DNA from: Trichobilharzia szidati | Lineage: Eukaryota; Platyhelminthes; Trematoda; Strigeidida; Schistosomatidae | Direction: 5' to 3' | NCBI GenBank assembly: GCA_944472155.2 | Contig: OX235277.1 | Coordinates: 24,376,804-24,440,803, forward strand | Length of the DNA: 64,000 nt | Shown here: one piece after another, positions 23,165-33,048 of the stretch | Layout of the letters: each line of letters starts with the position of its first letter | How positions within the stretch are numbered: the first letter of the stretch is position 1 | Notes under the pieces: generated by a model | The model's database searches: none | What the model was told of the DNA's origin: nothing | The model's input: only the letters and a program-made list of their open reading frames with translations | Made by a program: the position numbers and the translations under genes

Positions 23165-23885
23165 TTTCAAGGGCTAGTTTGTAGGGGGGTTTGATTTGTT
23201 TAAAGTCTGACCACAGATTGATATCAGTTAGAGAACCATTGAAAACCAGCACCGGAGTACTGGACAGCTGTTTCACCCCATTAGTTTGAAACTCATCGTC
23301 AGTACGCACCCACCGGGTTTCGAACCCAGAACCTTCCGGTTAAAAATCAAGCCCCTTAGACCATTCAGCCACTGGAACTCTACTCAATATCCAGCCCATG
23401 AATTCTAACTTCTACTAATTCGTGATTTTAGCGTGAGAGCTGGCTGCTAGCCAAAGTTGGTAGACAGTAATTTACGTCAATGTTTATGTCCCCAATATTG
23501 GTCGCGAGAAAAATATGAACAAAGACTTTGCGTAGGCGGATACAGTTAGCATACAGATGATCTGACATTCAAAAAACAGCCACAAAGAGATGAAAGATTA
23601 ACTTTCAATGAGAAACAACCAATCAGACGACTGTGTTTGTTCTCTAACAATAATCTATAATAATGTACATAAAAATATCTAAATATGTGTTGATTTCCTT
23701 AATAAACGATCTGTTGCCTGGCCCTTGTCTTCTATTGTTACAACACCATCCAATGTCATCCGTGGCGAGTATTTGCCGTCACTCCTGACCTGGTGGTGAA
23801 CCCCACTGGTCCTGCATGTTGAAATGAATACTGTAAACACTTCACATGCTACATTTAGCTGTTTGATTTTGACGGCGGTTTGGTA
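23165..23885 (-). mobile_element. Element C copy interrupted by a solo LTR
   Basis: Left part 23165-23433 holds 3' end, ribozyme remnant (23275-23325), B box (GGTTCGAAACC in reverse) and the tRNA-like part of a minus-strand element C. After the LTR the sequence resumes (CACCATCCAATGTCATCCGTGGCGAG) at 23743 and runs to about 23885. The ribozyme core is mutated. Confidence 0.75.
23434..23742 (+). mobile_element. Solo LTR, 5' end lost, inside element C
   Basis: Same LTR family as 26133-26477 and 30202-30540. Shares GAGCTGGCTGCTAGCC, the middle block CAGACGACTGTG, a TATA-like and AATAAACGATCTGTTGCC block and the end TTGTTACA. The first few bases are missing and no clean target duplication is seen, so the insertion may have been trimmed. 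Confidence 0.75.
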
Positions 23886-23929
23886 CTAGCGCTTTATGCC
23901 ACTGGGATGGCTGTTGTGCTGTTTGCTAC

Positions 23930-24735
23930 TATATTATTAATATTCCCTTGGGTTGTGGGTGGAACATATCCACTTTTTTCTATTTTCTGCCGTCCTGTTC
24001 ATTTGGGTCCATGGTTGTTCATAATCTCTCATCTCCTCTTCGCACGATCTCTTCCATATCACCATCGCACTGAAGACCCACTAGTCGCTGCCCAATAAGA
24101 TTTCACTCGAGCGATGGCCTGGCACGCGATGTCACTCGACGGCCTTCTCAACGTATGCCCAGTACATCTGCATTTTCTCCTATTTATTTGTCAAGCGATT
24201 TGCTCTTGGTTTGTTCGCAGCCGGAGTTTCTTGTTGCTAATTCTTTCTGACCGGCTATTTGATCTTCAGTATGAAGCCAGCGAAGTCGGCGGCTGTTGAT
24301 AAAAGTCTGCAACCTGTTGGAAATCGTTTCCGTGACACACATTGCAAGTTTCTGACCCATATAGAAGCAGTGACCGACTCCACATTTGTGTTGAAAATCT
24401 AAATCTTGTTGTTTATGCTGACTGGCTTAGTGAAGCAGAAGATTTCCGAACTGGTTTCAGGTTGATGAAGGCGTATCTTGCCATTCCGATCCTCTCTGGC
24501 TTGCTCTGATATCTTCATCCGTTCCGAGTGCTTGTAGTTGAAACAATGCTTCCTACATAAGTGAAGGAGGTAACCTCTGTCAAATTTCTCTCGTTGATGG
24601 TGATTGGTGCTGGTTGTTATTTTTGCTGTTGGTTGGTTGGTTGATTATTTGAATCACCTCCGTCTTCTCTCTGTTCACCTGGAGTCCTGTCTTCTGTGGC
24701 TGCCTCTTCAGCTGTTCGCTATTAGTATGTGCAAA
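23930..24735 (-). pseudogene. RTE-type LINE, C-terminal half and 3' end
   Basis: Minus strand. The 3' end CCCTTGGGTTG starts near 23945, and the C-terminal region and post-RT domain run to about 24735 (DNA colinear with 41640-42450). No intact frame. The GTGTGTGTGTG run at 24862-24874 lies beyond it. Confidence 0.75.
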
Positions 24736-25027
24736 AAACACCTTGCGTTTACTTTTAATTCCCCGTTGATCCAGTTCACATTTACGCCGTGTTTGTTTTG
24801 TTTTATTGTGTTGAAATACTTTTCACACTGTGTAACACAAATTTGGTTGGCACTTTTAATGGTGTGTGTGTGTGTACGTTTGTCTTATACTTCATCTGGT
24901 GATATGTAATCAAAGTGTGCCCTTTTTTTGCTCATCCCATATTCAAATAACTCTTATTCGATAAATCTTTATTGAAGTTTCCTCCTTTTTTTTCTCTTCT
25001 CTTATCATCCCATCTGCGTTTATAAAG
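24736..25027. other. End of intron 3
   Basis: AT-rich; holds a short (GT)n run. The last 40 bp are pyrimidine-rich (CTCTTCTCTTATCATCCC) and end in TATAAAG, the acceptor of exon 4. Confidence 0.5.
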
Positions 25028-25484
25028 CGAGTTGGTTCAACCAATACCGATATGAATGGGATACCTGTTGGCCAGTCGACTAAAGTAATACGTATCTCAT
25101 CATCTGGTGGTAGCAGTTTGAACGGGAATTACAATGGAGAGACAATGACGTCAACAAATCCATTATTACCATCCTGTGTATATGATTTGAATGTGCCACC
25201 AGCGCCGACGACAACAACGATGATGAATTCACGTGCTCATCCGACACCACCGCCGCCGCCACCGCCTGTTGGAAATGAATTTTTAAACAATAATGGCAAT
25301 AATCATAATAATAATAACAACAATATAGCCAGTCTTGTACGTCAATTTGAAGCTCGTTTCACATTTCTTGATATTGGAAATATTCCTGTGCCTAAAGCTT
25401 ATCATGGGCCTAAAACATATCGAAGTACTGCAAGCATAAATCATAATATTAATAATAATAATCATGATGGACATCGTACTCAAG
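25028..25484 (+). CDS. WIP-like protein, exon 4: WASP-binding segment
   Basis: The acceptor after TTTATAAAG gives phase 0. Residues 327-478 plus one base. Order: variable Ser/Asn-rich part, seven prolines (about 400-407), Asn-rich stretch, then FEARFTFLDIGNIPVPKAYH (residues 433-452) followed by GPKTYRS. This matches the WASP-binding domain of WIP (consensus W/FESRFxF...LPxPexY...KxYxS), whose aromatic and proline residues wrap around the WASP EVH1 domain. The first aromatic is Phe in place of Trp. The donor CAAG/GTAAGA ends the exon in phase 1. Confidence 0.85.
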
Positions 25485-25589
25485 GTAAGAAGTCTTATAT
25501 ATTTATATCTTCCTTGAGGTGTGAATCATAATACATTTTTATCTATACAGCCAAGAATTTTAAAACGTCTATTTAAATAATATGTTTTT

Positions 25590-25910
25590 ATGAGTTGATC
25601 ACGGATTGATATCAGTTAGAGAACCATTGAAAACCAGCACTGGAGTACTGGACAGCTGTTTCATCCTAGTTTGGGATTTTTCTACGGCACGCACCCACTG
25701 CCAAGGTTCGAACCCAGGACCTTCTGGTTACAAGGCAAGCTCGTATGCCATTCAGCCACTGGGAGCCGATTCAATGGCCAGTCCATGAATTCTAACTACT
25801 ACCAATTTGTGATTAAGCGGGACACCAACCAGTCTCGTCGATGGGACATCCATCCTCACACGTCACATCTGAATGGACCTCACTGGTCACGACCTATCAC
25901 ATGACTCGGA
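25590..25910 (-). mobile_element. Element C copy
   Basis: Reverse unit beginning in the 3' part (GATATCAGTTAGAGAACCATTG), then ribozyme remnant with helix II changed to ATCC/GGAT (a paired change), B box GGTTCGAACCC read in reverse at about 25707-25717, and the 5' part. The catalytic core is lost. Confidence 0.75.
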
Positions 25911-26132
25911 AAGCCCACTGTCGTCGTCTTGAGCACTGTCCAACATGGTTAGGTAAAGGAGGGGTTCCATATTGGCACACCTTGTGGATATGATTCCCTA
26001 AGTTTGTACGCCTTCGATTACTAAGCATAGTTAAGGCAGTTGCAGTAAAATACTTTCAGCCTAATCTTTGTGTTCAGAAAAGCATTTGTTTCACCCCTCT
26101 CCTTCCCATGGCCTTCAACGCTGACCTAGATT

Positions 26133-26477
26133 TGTTGAGAGAGCTGGCTGCTAGCCAAAATTGGTAGACAGTAATTTACGTCAATGTCTACGTCCCCAAT
26201 ATTGGTTGTGAGAAAAATAAAAACAAAGACTGACTCAACAACCGATCACAGAAGACTTTGCGTCGGCGGATACAATTTGCACATAGATAATCTGAAATTC
26301 AAGAAACGGTCACAAAGAGATGAAGGATTAACGTTCAGCAAGAAACCACCACACCAATCAGAAGACTGTGTTTGTTTGTTTACAATAGTCTATAATAAAG
26401 TACATGAAAATATCTAAATATGTGTTGATTTCCTTAATAAATCATCTGTTACCTGACTCTTGCCTTCTGTCGTTACA
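26133..26477 (+). mobile_element. Solo LTR with 4-bp target duplication
   Basis: Starts TGTTGAGAGAGCTGGCTGC and ends GTCGTTACA (TG...CA ends). Flanked by GATT on both sides (26129-26132 and 26478-26481). Contains a polyadenylation-like AATAAA (26437-26442). No internal region, so a solo LTR left by recombination. A 4-bp duplication and 345 bp suit Ty3/Gypsy-type elements; the exact family is not determined. Confidence 0.85.
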
Positions 26478-26655
26478 GATTAGTTACCTCAGTGACACCG
26501 GATAACTGTAAATATTACTTTGATTTTTATTTATACTGCTAACTTCACTATCATTATCACACTGTGCTATAGTTGTATAATTTAAGCTTAGTTGCACTAT
26601 TTATCATTATCATTATTATAAATCTACTCACATTGGGGTCCTCAGGACATTGGTT

Positions 26656-27840
26656 ACAAATTTCGGCCAAGTTAAACTTTAGACACCAATAACTACCAAT
26701 CAGCGAATGACGTCGAATTATCCAATGAGATTCACGAACGTAGTTCAATGTTGTATAGCGCTTGACTCATTTACAATGCGTGCCCTTACAAGGTTACGTT
26801 TGCAGTTCGAGGAGGATAGTGTCTTTCAGTATCGCCTAGACTTAGGCTTGTTAAGAAAGGAGAGAAGGTGTTCCTGTGGTGGTGTAATGACTCTGAAAAG
26901 CTATTCGAGGTCAACTGATGGATTTGTCCATCGTTGTGGAATATGTTGGAAACGAGTTAGTATTAGAGAGGGTAAGCTGCTAATTTTAATATTTCGTAGG
27001 AACTTTTTTTGCTAGGTCGCATCTCTCTCTAACCCAGATTTTGTGTATCTGCAACTATTGGGTACTGAAGCAGCCAGTGAGAGCAGCAGCTGTGGAGACG
27101 GAGAATAGCCTTGTCTCAACAGTTCAATGGTATCAGCACTGTAGAGTCATCGCCTCATGGAAAGTGGAGAGAATTACTTCGCTGTTAGGCGGGGAGGACG
27201 TAGTAGTGCATGTGGATGAGACAGTGTTGGTGAAGAAGAAATATAACCGTGATCGTCAGACAGCAAACAACATTTGAGTAATAGGTTTCCACGACACTTC
27301 CCTCCGAAAAGGATTTGTTGAAAGAATAGGAGACAGGAAGGCGAGCACTCTGATACCTATTATAACTCGACTTGTCAAAAGGGGATCAATTGTGCATACC
27401 GACGAGTGGGAAGGTTATGATTCCTTGTCATCCCTGGATTACATTCATCACAGAGTGAACCACTCAAATGATTTCGTAGATCCTGTCACAGGGACTCATA
27501 CAAATTCCATTGAAGGATTTTGGAGTAGGTTGAAAAATAGGATCAGGGCTACAAATAGATCGCAAAAGGATCTGATTTATAGTCATTTAGACGAATATAT
27601 GTACAGAATGTGGTGCGATTTCTCTATTGACAGTTCCATGCTGAATTGGGAGATGTTCCTGTCCCATGTTCGGGAAAGATACCCATTGTAACCGTTTTAT
27701 CCTTTTTTTTTAATGCATTTTTTTAATAAATATACGCTTCCACTTATCATAAACGCCTCTTTCATGTGATTGGTCCGTTCAAGGTCGTATGCTGATTGGT
27801 TGTTATCGGTGTCGAAAGTTTGACTTTGCCCAAATTTCTA
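26656..27840 (+). mobile_element. Merlin-type DNA transposon
   Basis: Imperfect terminal inverted repeats of about 80 bp, left 26658-26740 and right 27754-27838 (for example AAACTTTAGACACCAATAAC against AAACTTTCGACACCGATAAC). They enclose a transposase reading frame. Merlin elements (IS1016-like) are known in schistosomes. I could not identify a clean 8-9 bp target duplication, so the copy may be old. Located in intron 4. Confidence 0.9.
26776..27691 (+). pseudogene. Merlin transposase, one premature stop
   Basis: The start is taken at ATG 26776, just inside the left repeat. An N-terminal zinc-ribbon-like segment follows (CSCGGVM ... HRCGICWKRVSIREG). The frame continues only if GTAAGC...CGTAG (26972-26999, 28 nt) is removed, after which TFFARSHLSLTQIL fits the family. 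DDE residues: VHVDETVL (first Asp), VHTDEWEGY (second Asp), HTNSIEGFWSRLKN (Glu). A TGA at 27275-27277 stands where the family has a Trp or similar; otherwise the frame is open to the stop at 27689. Probably inactive, but little decayed. Confidence 0.85.
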
Positions 27841-28299
27841 TGACTGATATTTTATTATATAGTTGTAGGAAGCCGGACTAAGATTCTCCGTAAATGCCTA
27901 TATGCTTGCTTAAAGATATCTATTTTTCAAAATATTTGATAGGTGTCAAATGAATAAGGGTGTCACTGACTAAGTTGCAGTGTTGAATTTTGTACAGAAA
28001 GTGCATTAGTTCAAATTGTCACAGTCCATATATAACAACCAAAGGTAGGGAAATAAAAAACATCTAATCTGCTGGGAGCCCAAAGAAATAGCAATAATAA
28101 TAGTAATAGTAATGTTTACCCAATGTACAGTTTTCCGTTACTGAATCATAAATTGTGATCTTTGCAAAAAAGAGAATTTACTAATTGCTTGTCACCAATT
28201 GAGTTGGTAAGCAAATTATCAGGTTTCTATTAATCTGGGTTCCCTATTCATCACTTCAAATTTCCCTATTGGATTTCATTCTTGATGTATTCCAATATG
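27841..28299. other. Unassigned intron 4 DNA
   Basis: AT-rich, with an AATAATAATAGTAATAGTAATG run near 28089-28112. No gene seen. Confidence 0.4.
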
Positions 28300-28900
28300 T
28301 CAAGTATTGGTTTATACAGGGATTTGATTGGTCAAAGAACTGGTTACAGAACCATTGGAAAACCATCAGGGAGTACTGTACAGTTATTTCGTCCTAGTTT
28401 GAGACTCTTCAGCAATGCACATCTACCAGGGTTCTAACTCAAGAGCTACCAGGTGCGAGGCGAGCTGGTAAACCGTTCTGCCACTGGGATACGACCCAGT
28501 CACCCATGAATTCAAACTTCTGGCAATTCGCCATATATCTTGCGCAACCGCCAACCATTGTCGTGAGCGAGTGACTGTTCTCCAACGTGGCATGGTAGAC
28601 CCCAGCGGTTGTGATTTCTCACCAGAAATTGAGGTTACTTCCTGTAGTGAGCCAGTCATTAGTGAGTGTCACACTAGTTTTGAAGAGTTGGTTTACAGAG
28701 ATTTGATGGGTGACAGGTTTGATCATGAGATAGCATCAGTTGGAGAAAAATTTGAAATCCTGCCAGTACTAGACAGCTGTTTCATTCTAGTTTGGGATTT
28801 TTCAGCAATGCTCATCAACTAGGGTTCAAATCTAGGACCCTCCGATTACAAGGTGAGCTAGTACACAATTTAGCCCCTGAGACCCGATTCAATGACTTCT
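28300..28900 (-). mobile_element. Element C, head-to-tail dimer
   Basis: Two minus-strand units in direct order. The first ribozyme lies at 28373-28418, the second at about 28768-28811; the shared TTTC sits at 28387 and 28780, so the period is 393 bp. The junction reads from the 5' end of one unit (AGTGAGTGTCACAC) straight into the 3' end of the next (GTTGGTTTACAGAGATTTGATGG). The first ribozyme core is intact, the second has CTGAAAA. Confidence 0.8.
28373..28418 (-). ncRNA. Hammerhead ribozyme of element C (core intact)
   Basis: On the minus strand: core CTGAAGA (28406-28412 in reverse), helix II GTCT/GGAC with one G-U pair, GAAA (28387-28390 in reverse), cleavage triplet GTA, and stem I strands GCATTG and CAGTAC (one mismatch). 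H17 is A, which hammerheads tolerate. Confidence 0.65.
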
Positions 28901-29384
28901 TACTTGGATGGTTTAATTGTAAAGCGTTCATTGTCTTTCTTTTAGACAGTATATATCATCAGATCTAACTTCGAAATGAATTGAGCTTTAAGAATTCCCA
29001 GTGAATGATGAAATAATCGTCATTCTTGATGTTTTTGACTGTGAGCAGTTGTGCGTGTATGTGTAGATTGTATTATGGTTGTTCTATTCACCCGCATACT
29101 GATTGGTATTGATCATGTCTTGTTGACCTGTTTCTGACCTTTCGAATACGTGATTTATGTTTGATTGATTTATTAATAAATTTTATGCATATCAATGTGT
29201 AACGACAGAAAATAAGAGAATCGGTAACGAACTTTTTTATGAAGGAAGGACAACACCATATTTATACATTTTTAACCACATTAAAAGTCGGCAAGGTCAG
29301 AGGACAATAGACTGTTCTGATTGGTTGGCGATTAGTCCTATGAAACGAAAAGTTGTCCAATAAGATTACTTTATGTTGGACCAC
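28901..29384. other. Unassigned intron 4 DNA
   Basis: No recognised gene or repeat. Confidence 0.35.
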
Positions 29385-29870
29385 GGATTGATATCGGTTA
29401 GAGAACCATTGAAAACCAAGGACTACTGAACCGTTGTTTCATCCTAGTTTGGGATTCTTCAACGGTACGCCAGGGTTCGAACTCAGGACCTTCCGGTTGC
29501 AAGGCAAGCTGACTCGTATACCATTCAGCCATTGTGACTTGACTTCTCAATTGCCAGCCCATGAATTTTAACTTCTACCAATAAGTGATTTTAGCACGAA
29601 AATCACGAGTGAAGAGTGAGCACAAATACTCACCGCCGATGACATTGGCTGGTGCCATTTGAGCAAAAATCACAAATTGGCAGGTAGAATTCATGGGCTG
29701 GTCATTGAGAAGTCAAATCGCAATGGCTGAATGGTCTATGAGATTGTCTTGTGAGGTCCTGGGTGTGAACCCTTGCAGTGGGTGCATACCGTTGAAGAAT
29801 CCCTAACTAGGATGAAACAGCTGTCCAATACACCCTGTTGGTTTTCAATGGTTTCAATGATTTGAGGAAT
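29385..29870. mobile_element. Element C, inverted pair
   Basis: Left arm 29388-29600 is minus strand (3' end, ribozyme remnant, B box, tRNA-like part). Right arm 29660-29868 is the same sequence on the plus strand, with only about 60 bp between. The plus ribozyme has TTGAAGA and helix II ATCC/GGAT, a compensated change. The locus could fold into a hairpin of about 200 bp. Confidence 0.8.
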
Positions 29871-30201
29871 AAAAACTTGTACCTCTGCAGCAGCCAATGA
29901 CTCGGAATGTTGATTCCAATTTTGGCCGCTTCCTGTTAATCTGTATCTAAATACACCTTATAAATCTTCTCCGTAGCACACGCTAAAAATGTATCTGTTG
30001 TTAATTATAATCTGAACTGAGTCTCATGACTTCTAGAAATTTTCTAATACTCATCATAGTTACTGCGTTTAGGTGCTATACACTTGGAATTAACAGGTAC
30101 GTTGACATAGGTAAAATGATTTTTTCAATCAATCCAACATAAATCACACATTTGAAAGCTCAAATATCAGGTCAGTCAACGAGAGAGACGATCGATCCTA
30201 T

Positions 30202-30540
30202 TGTAACAACAAAAGACCAGGGCCAGGCAATAGATCGTTTATTTAGGAAATCAACAGATATTTATAGCTTTTCATGTACTTTATTATAGATTATTGTAAG
30301 CAAATAAACACAGTCTTTTGATTGGTGGTTTCTCACTGAACGTTAATCTTTCATCTCTTTGTGACCGTTTCTTGAAGTTCAGATCATCTATCTGCAAATT
30401 GTGTCCGCCTACGCAGTGTGCTGTGATTGGTTGTTGAGTCAGTCTTTGTTTTTATTTTTCTCACGACCAATTTTGGAGACGTAAACATTGACGTAAATTA
30501 CTGTCTACCAATTTTTGGCTAGCAGCCAGCTGTCGCCACA
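30202..30540 (-). mobile_element. Solo LTR with 4-bp target duplication
   Basis: Minus-strand LTR: TGTGGCGACAGCTGGCTGC at its 5' end (right side), TTGTTACA at its 3' end (left side). Flanked by CTAT at 30198-30201 and 30541-30544. 339 bp. The best-preserved member of this LTR family in the window. Confidence 0.88.
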
Positions 30541-30624
30541 CTATGACTGTAGTTGAATACAATAATCATAAGAAAAGACAACTAATCATACATAGTTAAG
30601 ATCAACACTATTTTTATTATTATT

Positions 30625-31028
30625 GTTCCCTTGGGTTCCTAGTGTAACATAGGGCTTCAACTGCACGCCTCCACTTGCTTCTGTCTTCTGCTGTACTTTT
30701 CACCTCCATCCATGTTAGTCCATGCTATTTCAACTCTTCTTCACACGATCTCCTCCATGTCACCCTTGGATGTCCCACTCGCCGCTTCCCTTTCGGGTTC
30801 CACTCGAGCACTGGCCCGACGCGCGTTGTCACCCAACGGCCTCCTCAGTGAGTGTCCATTCCATCTCCACTTTCTCCTGCATATTTGTTGAGCGATTGGT
30901 TCTTGTTTCGTTTGTCCCCATAGTTTCTTGTTGTTGGTGATTCTTTCCGGCCATCTATCCAATTAGCAGTCTGATTTTTATTATTGAGATAAGGCAGATG
31001 TTGATAAAAATGTGCAGCCTGTTGGAAA
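30625..31028 (-). mobile_element. RTE-type LINE tail
   Basis: Minus-strand frames read DRWPERITNNKKLWGQTKQEP, RRKWRWNGHSLRRPLGD and further tail motifs. The 3' end with ATTATTATTGTTCCC lies at the left. Ends next to LINE D. Confidence 0.85.
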
Positions 31029-32005
31029 TGTTTCTCTTGACGTGTGTGTACTCCTAGCTTAGTGATAGGGAGTGAAGTGATAGAACATGTTGACCACTTC
31101 ACCTATTTGGGAAGTTGTATCAGCACCAACGGATTGATTGGTGACGAAATCTCAGCACGGATCCAAAAAGCACGGGCTGCTCTCGCTAATTTACACCGTC
31201 TCTGGCGTAGGCGTGACATCCGGCTATCAACCAAGGGACGTATGTACTGCTCATCAGTTCGCTCCGTCCTTCTCTATGCCTCTGAAACATGGCCAATACG
31301 AGTTGAAGACATGAAAAGGTTGACTGTTTTTGATCATAGATGTCTACGATCTCTTTCTAACGTTAGGTGGTATAATAAGGTAAGTAATGTTGACGTTAGG
31401 CGTAGAGTGTTGGGCAAAGAGGGAAAATCAATCGAAGAGGCTATAAAGTTACATAGATTGAGATGGCTAAGTCACGTGCTGCGCATGCCTAACCATCGCC
31501 TCCCTCGACGGGCATTACTAGCTGATATAGGTGCAGGTTGGAAAAGAGTAAGTGGTGGCCAAACAAAAACTTGGCATCAATCCATGAAATCGCAGACAGT
31601 TAAACTGAGTCAGGTAGGGAGATGCAAACTTCCGGGATGGGGCCCTCGGGACTCTAAGAATCAATGGCTAGAGACAATAGGTGACATGGCTCAAAATCGT
31701 TTTCAATGGCGCAGATGTATTCAGTCCCTGTAATCTTTCATATTCTTTTCTACCAGTACTCATTCTGTGTCACTCTTATACTTGTCAAAACTCTATTGAT
31801 TCTCTTCACTCATCTTCTTGTCTTGTCTACTTTTGTGTGCTATTTGGAACGTGGCGACTCGAACTGCTGCACTTCGGTGCCAAGTTTTATGTTGAATCCA
31901 GACAGACTTGACGTGTGTGTAGTCTTTAAACCATACAGAAACACCGATATGAAGATCCGGATGTTATTCCTTAAGCTCCAGCATTCCTTACACTCAAAGT
32001 GTAAA
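31029..32005 (+). pseudogene. LINE D, C-terminal domain and 3' region
   Basis: An open frame of 229 codons (31044-31733), one of the longest in the window. It reads VDHFTYLGSCISTNGLIGDE, ARAALANLHRLWRRRDIRLS, LLYASETWPI, and [20 protein letters not shown]. This is the region after the RT catalytic core in flatworm LINEs. The RT itself is absent, so the copy is 5'-truncated and its first Met is accidental. The 3' region (31734-32005) includes GGCGACTCGAACTGCTGCAC, shared in reverse with 37945-37975. Confidence 0.82.
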
Positions 32006-32104
32006 ATGATAATAAATAATTTTAATAACTAAAATTATACGATTGCTGAAATGGTGTCACCCGTAGATTACAAATATGTGAAGTTCAAGGAGTCATTTAT
32101 TTTG

Positions 32105-32481
32105 TTAATTAACATAGTAAGTTGTAAATTTCATGCTTAACACTACCTCTTTCACATAGAATGCCAGCCAAATAGAATATCGTTAAGTTTTTGTACTTGG
32201 CTGTGAGATCATATAATCTTTTATAATGACTTCTAATCCTACCTGATGAGATACAAGTAAGTGGAGAGTTGTGTGAATAGAGAGGGTGTGGATAGTCAGA
32301 CAATATGGATTTAGACCATTTCCTGAATGAGTTCAGATGCCTGTCGACCACAATAATAACGAACTGGCTTAGTGGCAAACTATTTGCCCTACTGACAGCC
32401 TTTAATACCCTTTGCAATATGACATAGTCCTTCTTGAGTATTCCAAGAAAGACTGTACAGCATATAGGTGAAACATTGTCA
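32105..32481 (-). pseudogene. Jockey/CR1-type LINE, C-terminal end
   Basis: Minus-strand frame reads GILKKDYVILQRVLKAVSRA, FVIIVVDRHLNSFRKWSKSIL, LTCISSGRIRSHYKRLYDLT and KHEIYNLLC. The same C-terminus occurs on the plus strand at 54090-54420 and 56345-56563. Cut at its upstream side by the composite SINE at 32492. Confidence 0.82.
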
Positions 32482-32491
32482 CCTAGCCGTG

Positions 32492-32842
32492 TTTTTCTTC
32501 CTTCACGTTCCCAGTGGAACATAGGGCTTCAAGCTAGAGGCTTGGAGTTTCTGTAGCAGTGTTTTACTTTTACAGGATGAGGTTGCTAGCCTCATCCCCA
32601 ACCTTTCCTCTTTACCGGCTTTTTATTACTGGTTTGGCGAGGTAAAGGAGTGCGTCGGTCGGGGACTGAACCCCGGACCATGTGCATGGTTGGCAAGCGT
32701 CTTAACCACTGTGTCACCGACGCACCCAAAAACACCCGGTATTCCCAGCCGGTCACCCATGCAAGCACTAACTGGGCCAAACGTTGCTTAACTTGGGTGA
32801 TTGAACGAGAACCGGTGCTTTCAACGTGGTATGGTCGCCGAC
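32492..32842 (-). mobile_element. Composite retroelement: 5S rRNA plus SINE A, with 10-bp duplication
   Basis: The unit is flanked by CCTAGCCGTG at 32482-32491 and 32843-32852. Read on the minus strand it starts with a nearly complete 5S rRNA (32728-32842), then the tRNA-Gly-like head of SINE A (B box GGTTCAGTCCC), body and LINE-like tail at 32492-32560. The duplication encloses both parts, so they were inserted as one molecule. Other SINE A copies in the window lack the 5S part. Confidence 0.85.
32728..32842 (-). pseudogene. 5S rRNA sequence (5' about 105-110 nt)
   Basis: On the minus strand it reads GACCATACCACGTTGAAAGC, CACCGGTTCTCGTTC, AAGTTAAGCAACG and ATGGGTGACCGGCTGGGAAT, then ACCGGGTG, the standard 5S order including the internal control region. 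The last about 10 nt of a 5S gene are replaced by TTTTTG. A few substitutions are present, so it is a retrocopy, not a working gene. Confidence 0.88.
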
Positions 32843-33048
32843 CCTAGCCGTGGAAGTAAGCGAATTAATTTCCTTCAAATTTCTCCCATTAATTGTGATT
32901 GGTCCGTGTTGATCACTTTTGCCAGTGATACACTGAATAGATAATTTTTAAATTGTCTTTCAACATGAATTTTATTTGTGTCCCCTCTGTATTCATCATT
33001 TAATCGTCTTCATTATTATTATTATTAATTTTTTATATTTTTCCACAG

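Noticed and set aside
31044..31733. 229-codon frame as a host gene
   Set aside because: Contains LINE C-terminal motifs (YLGS, LLYASETW) and recurs elsewhere in the window.
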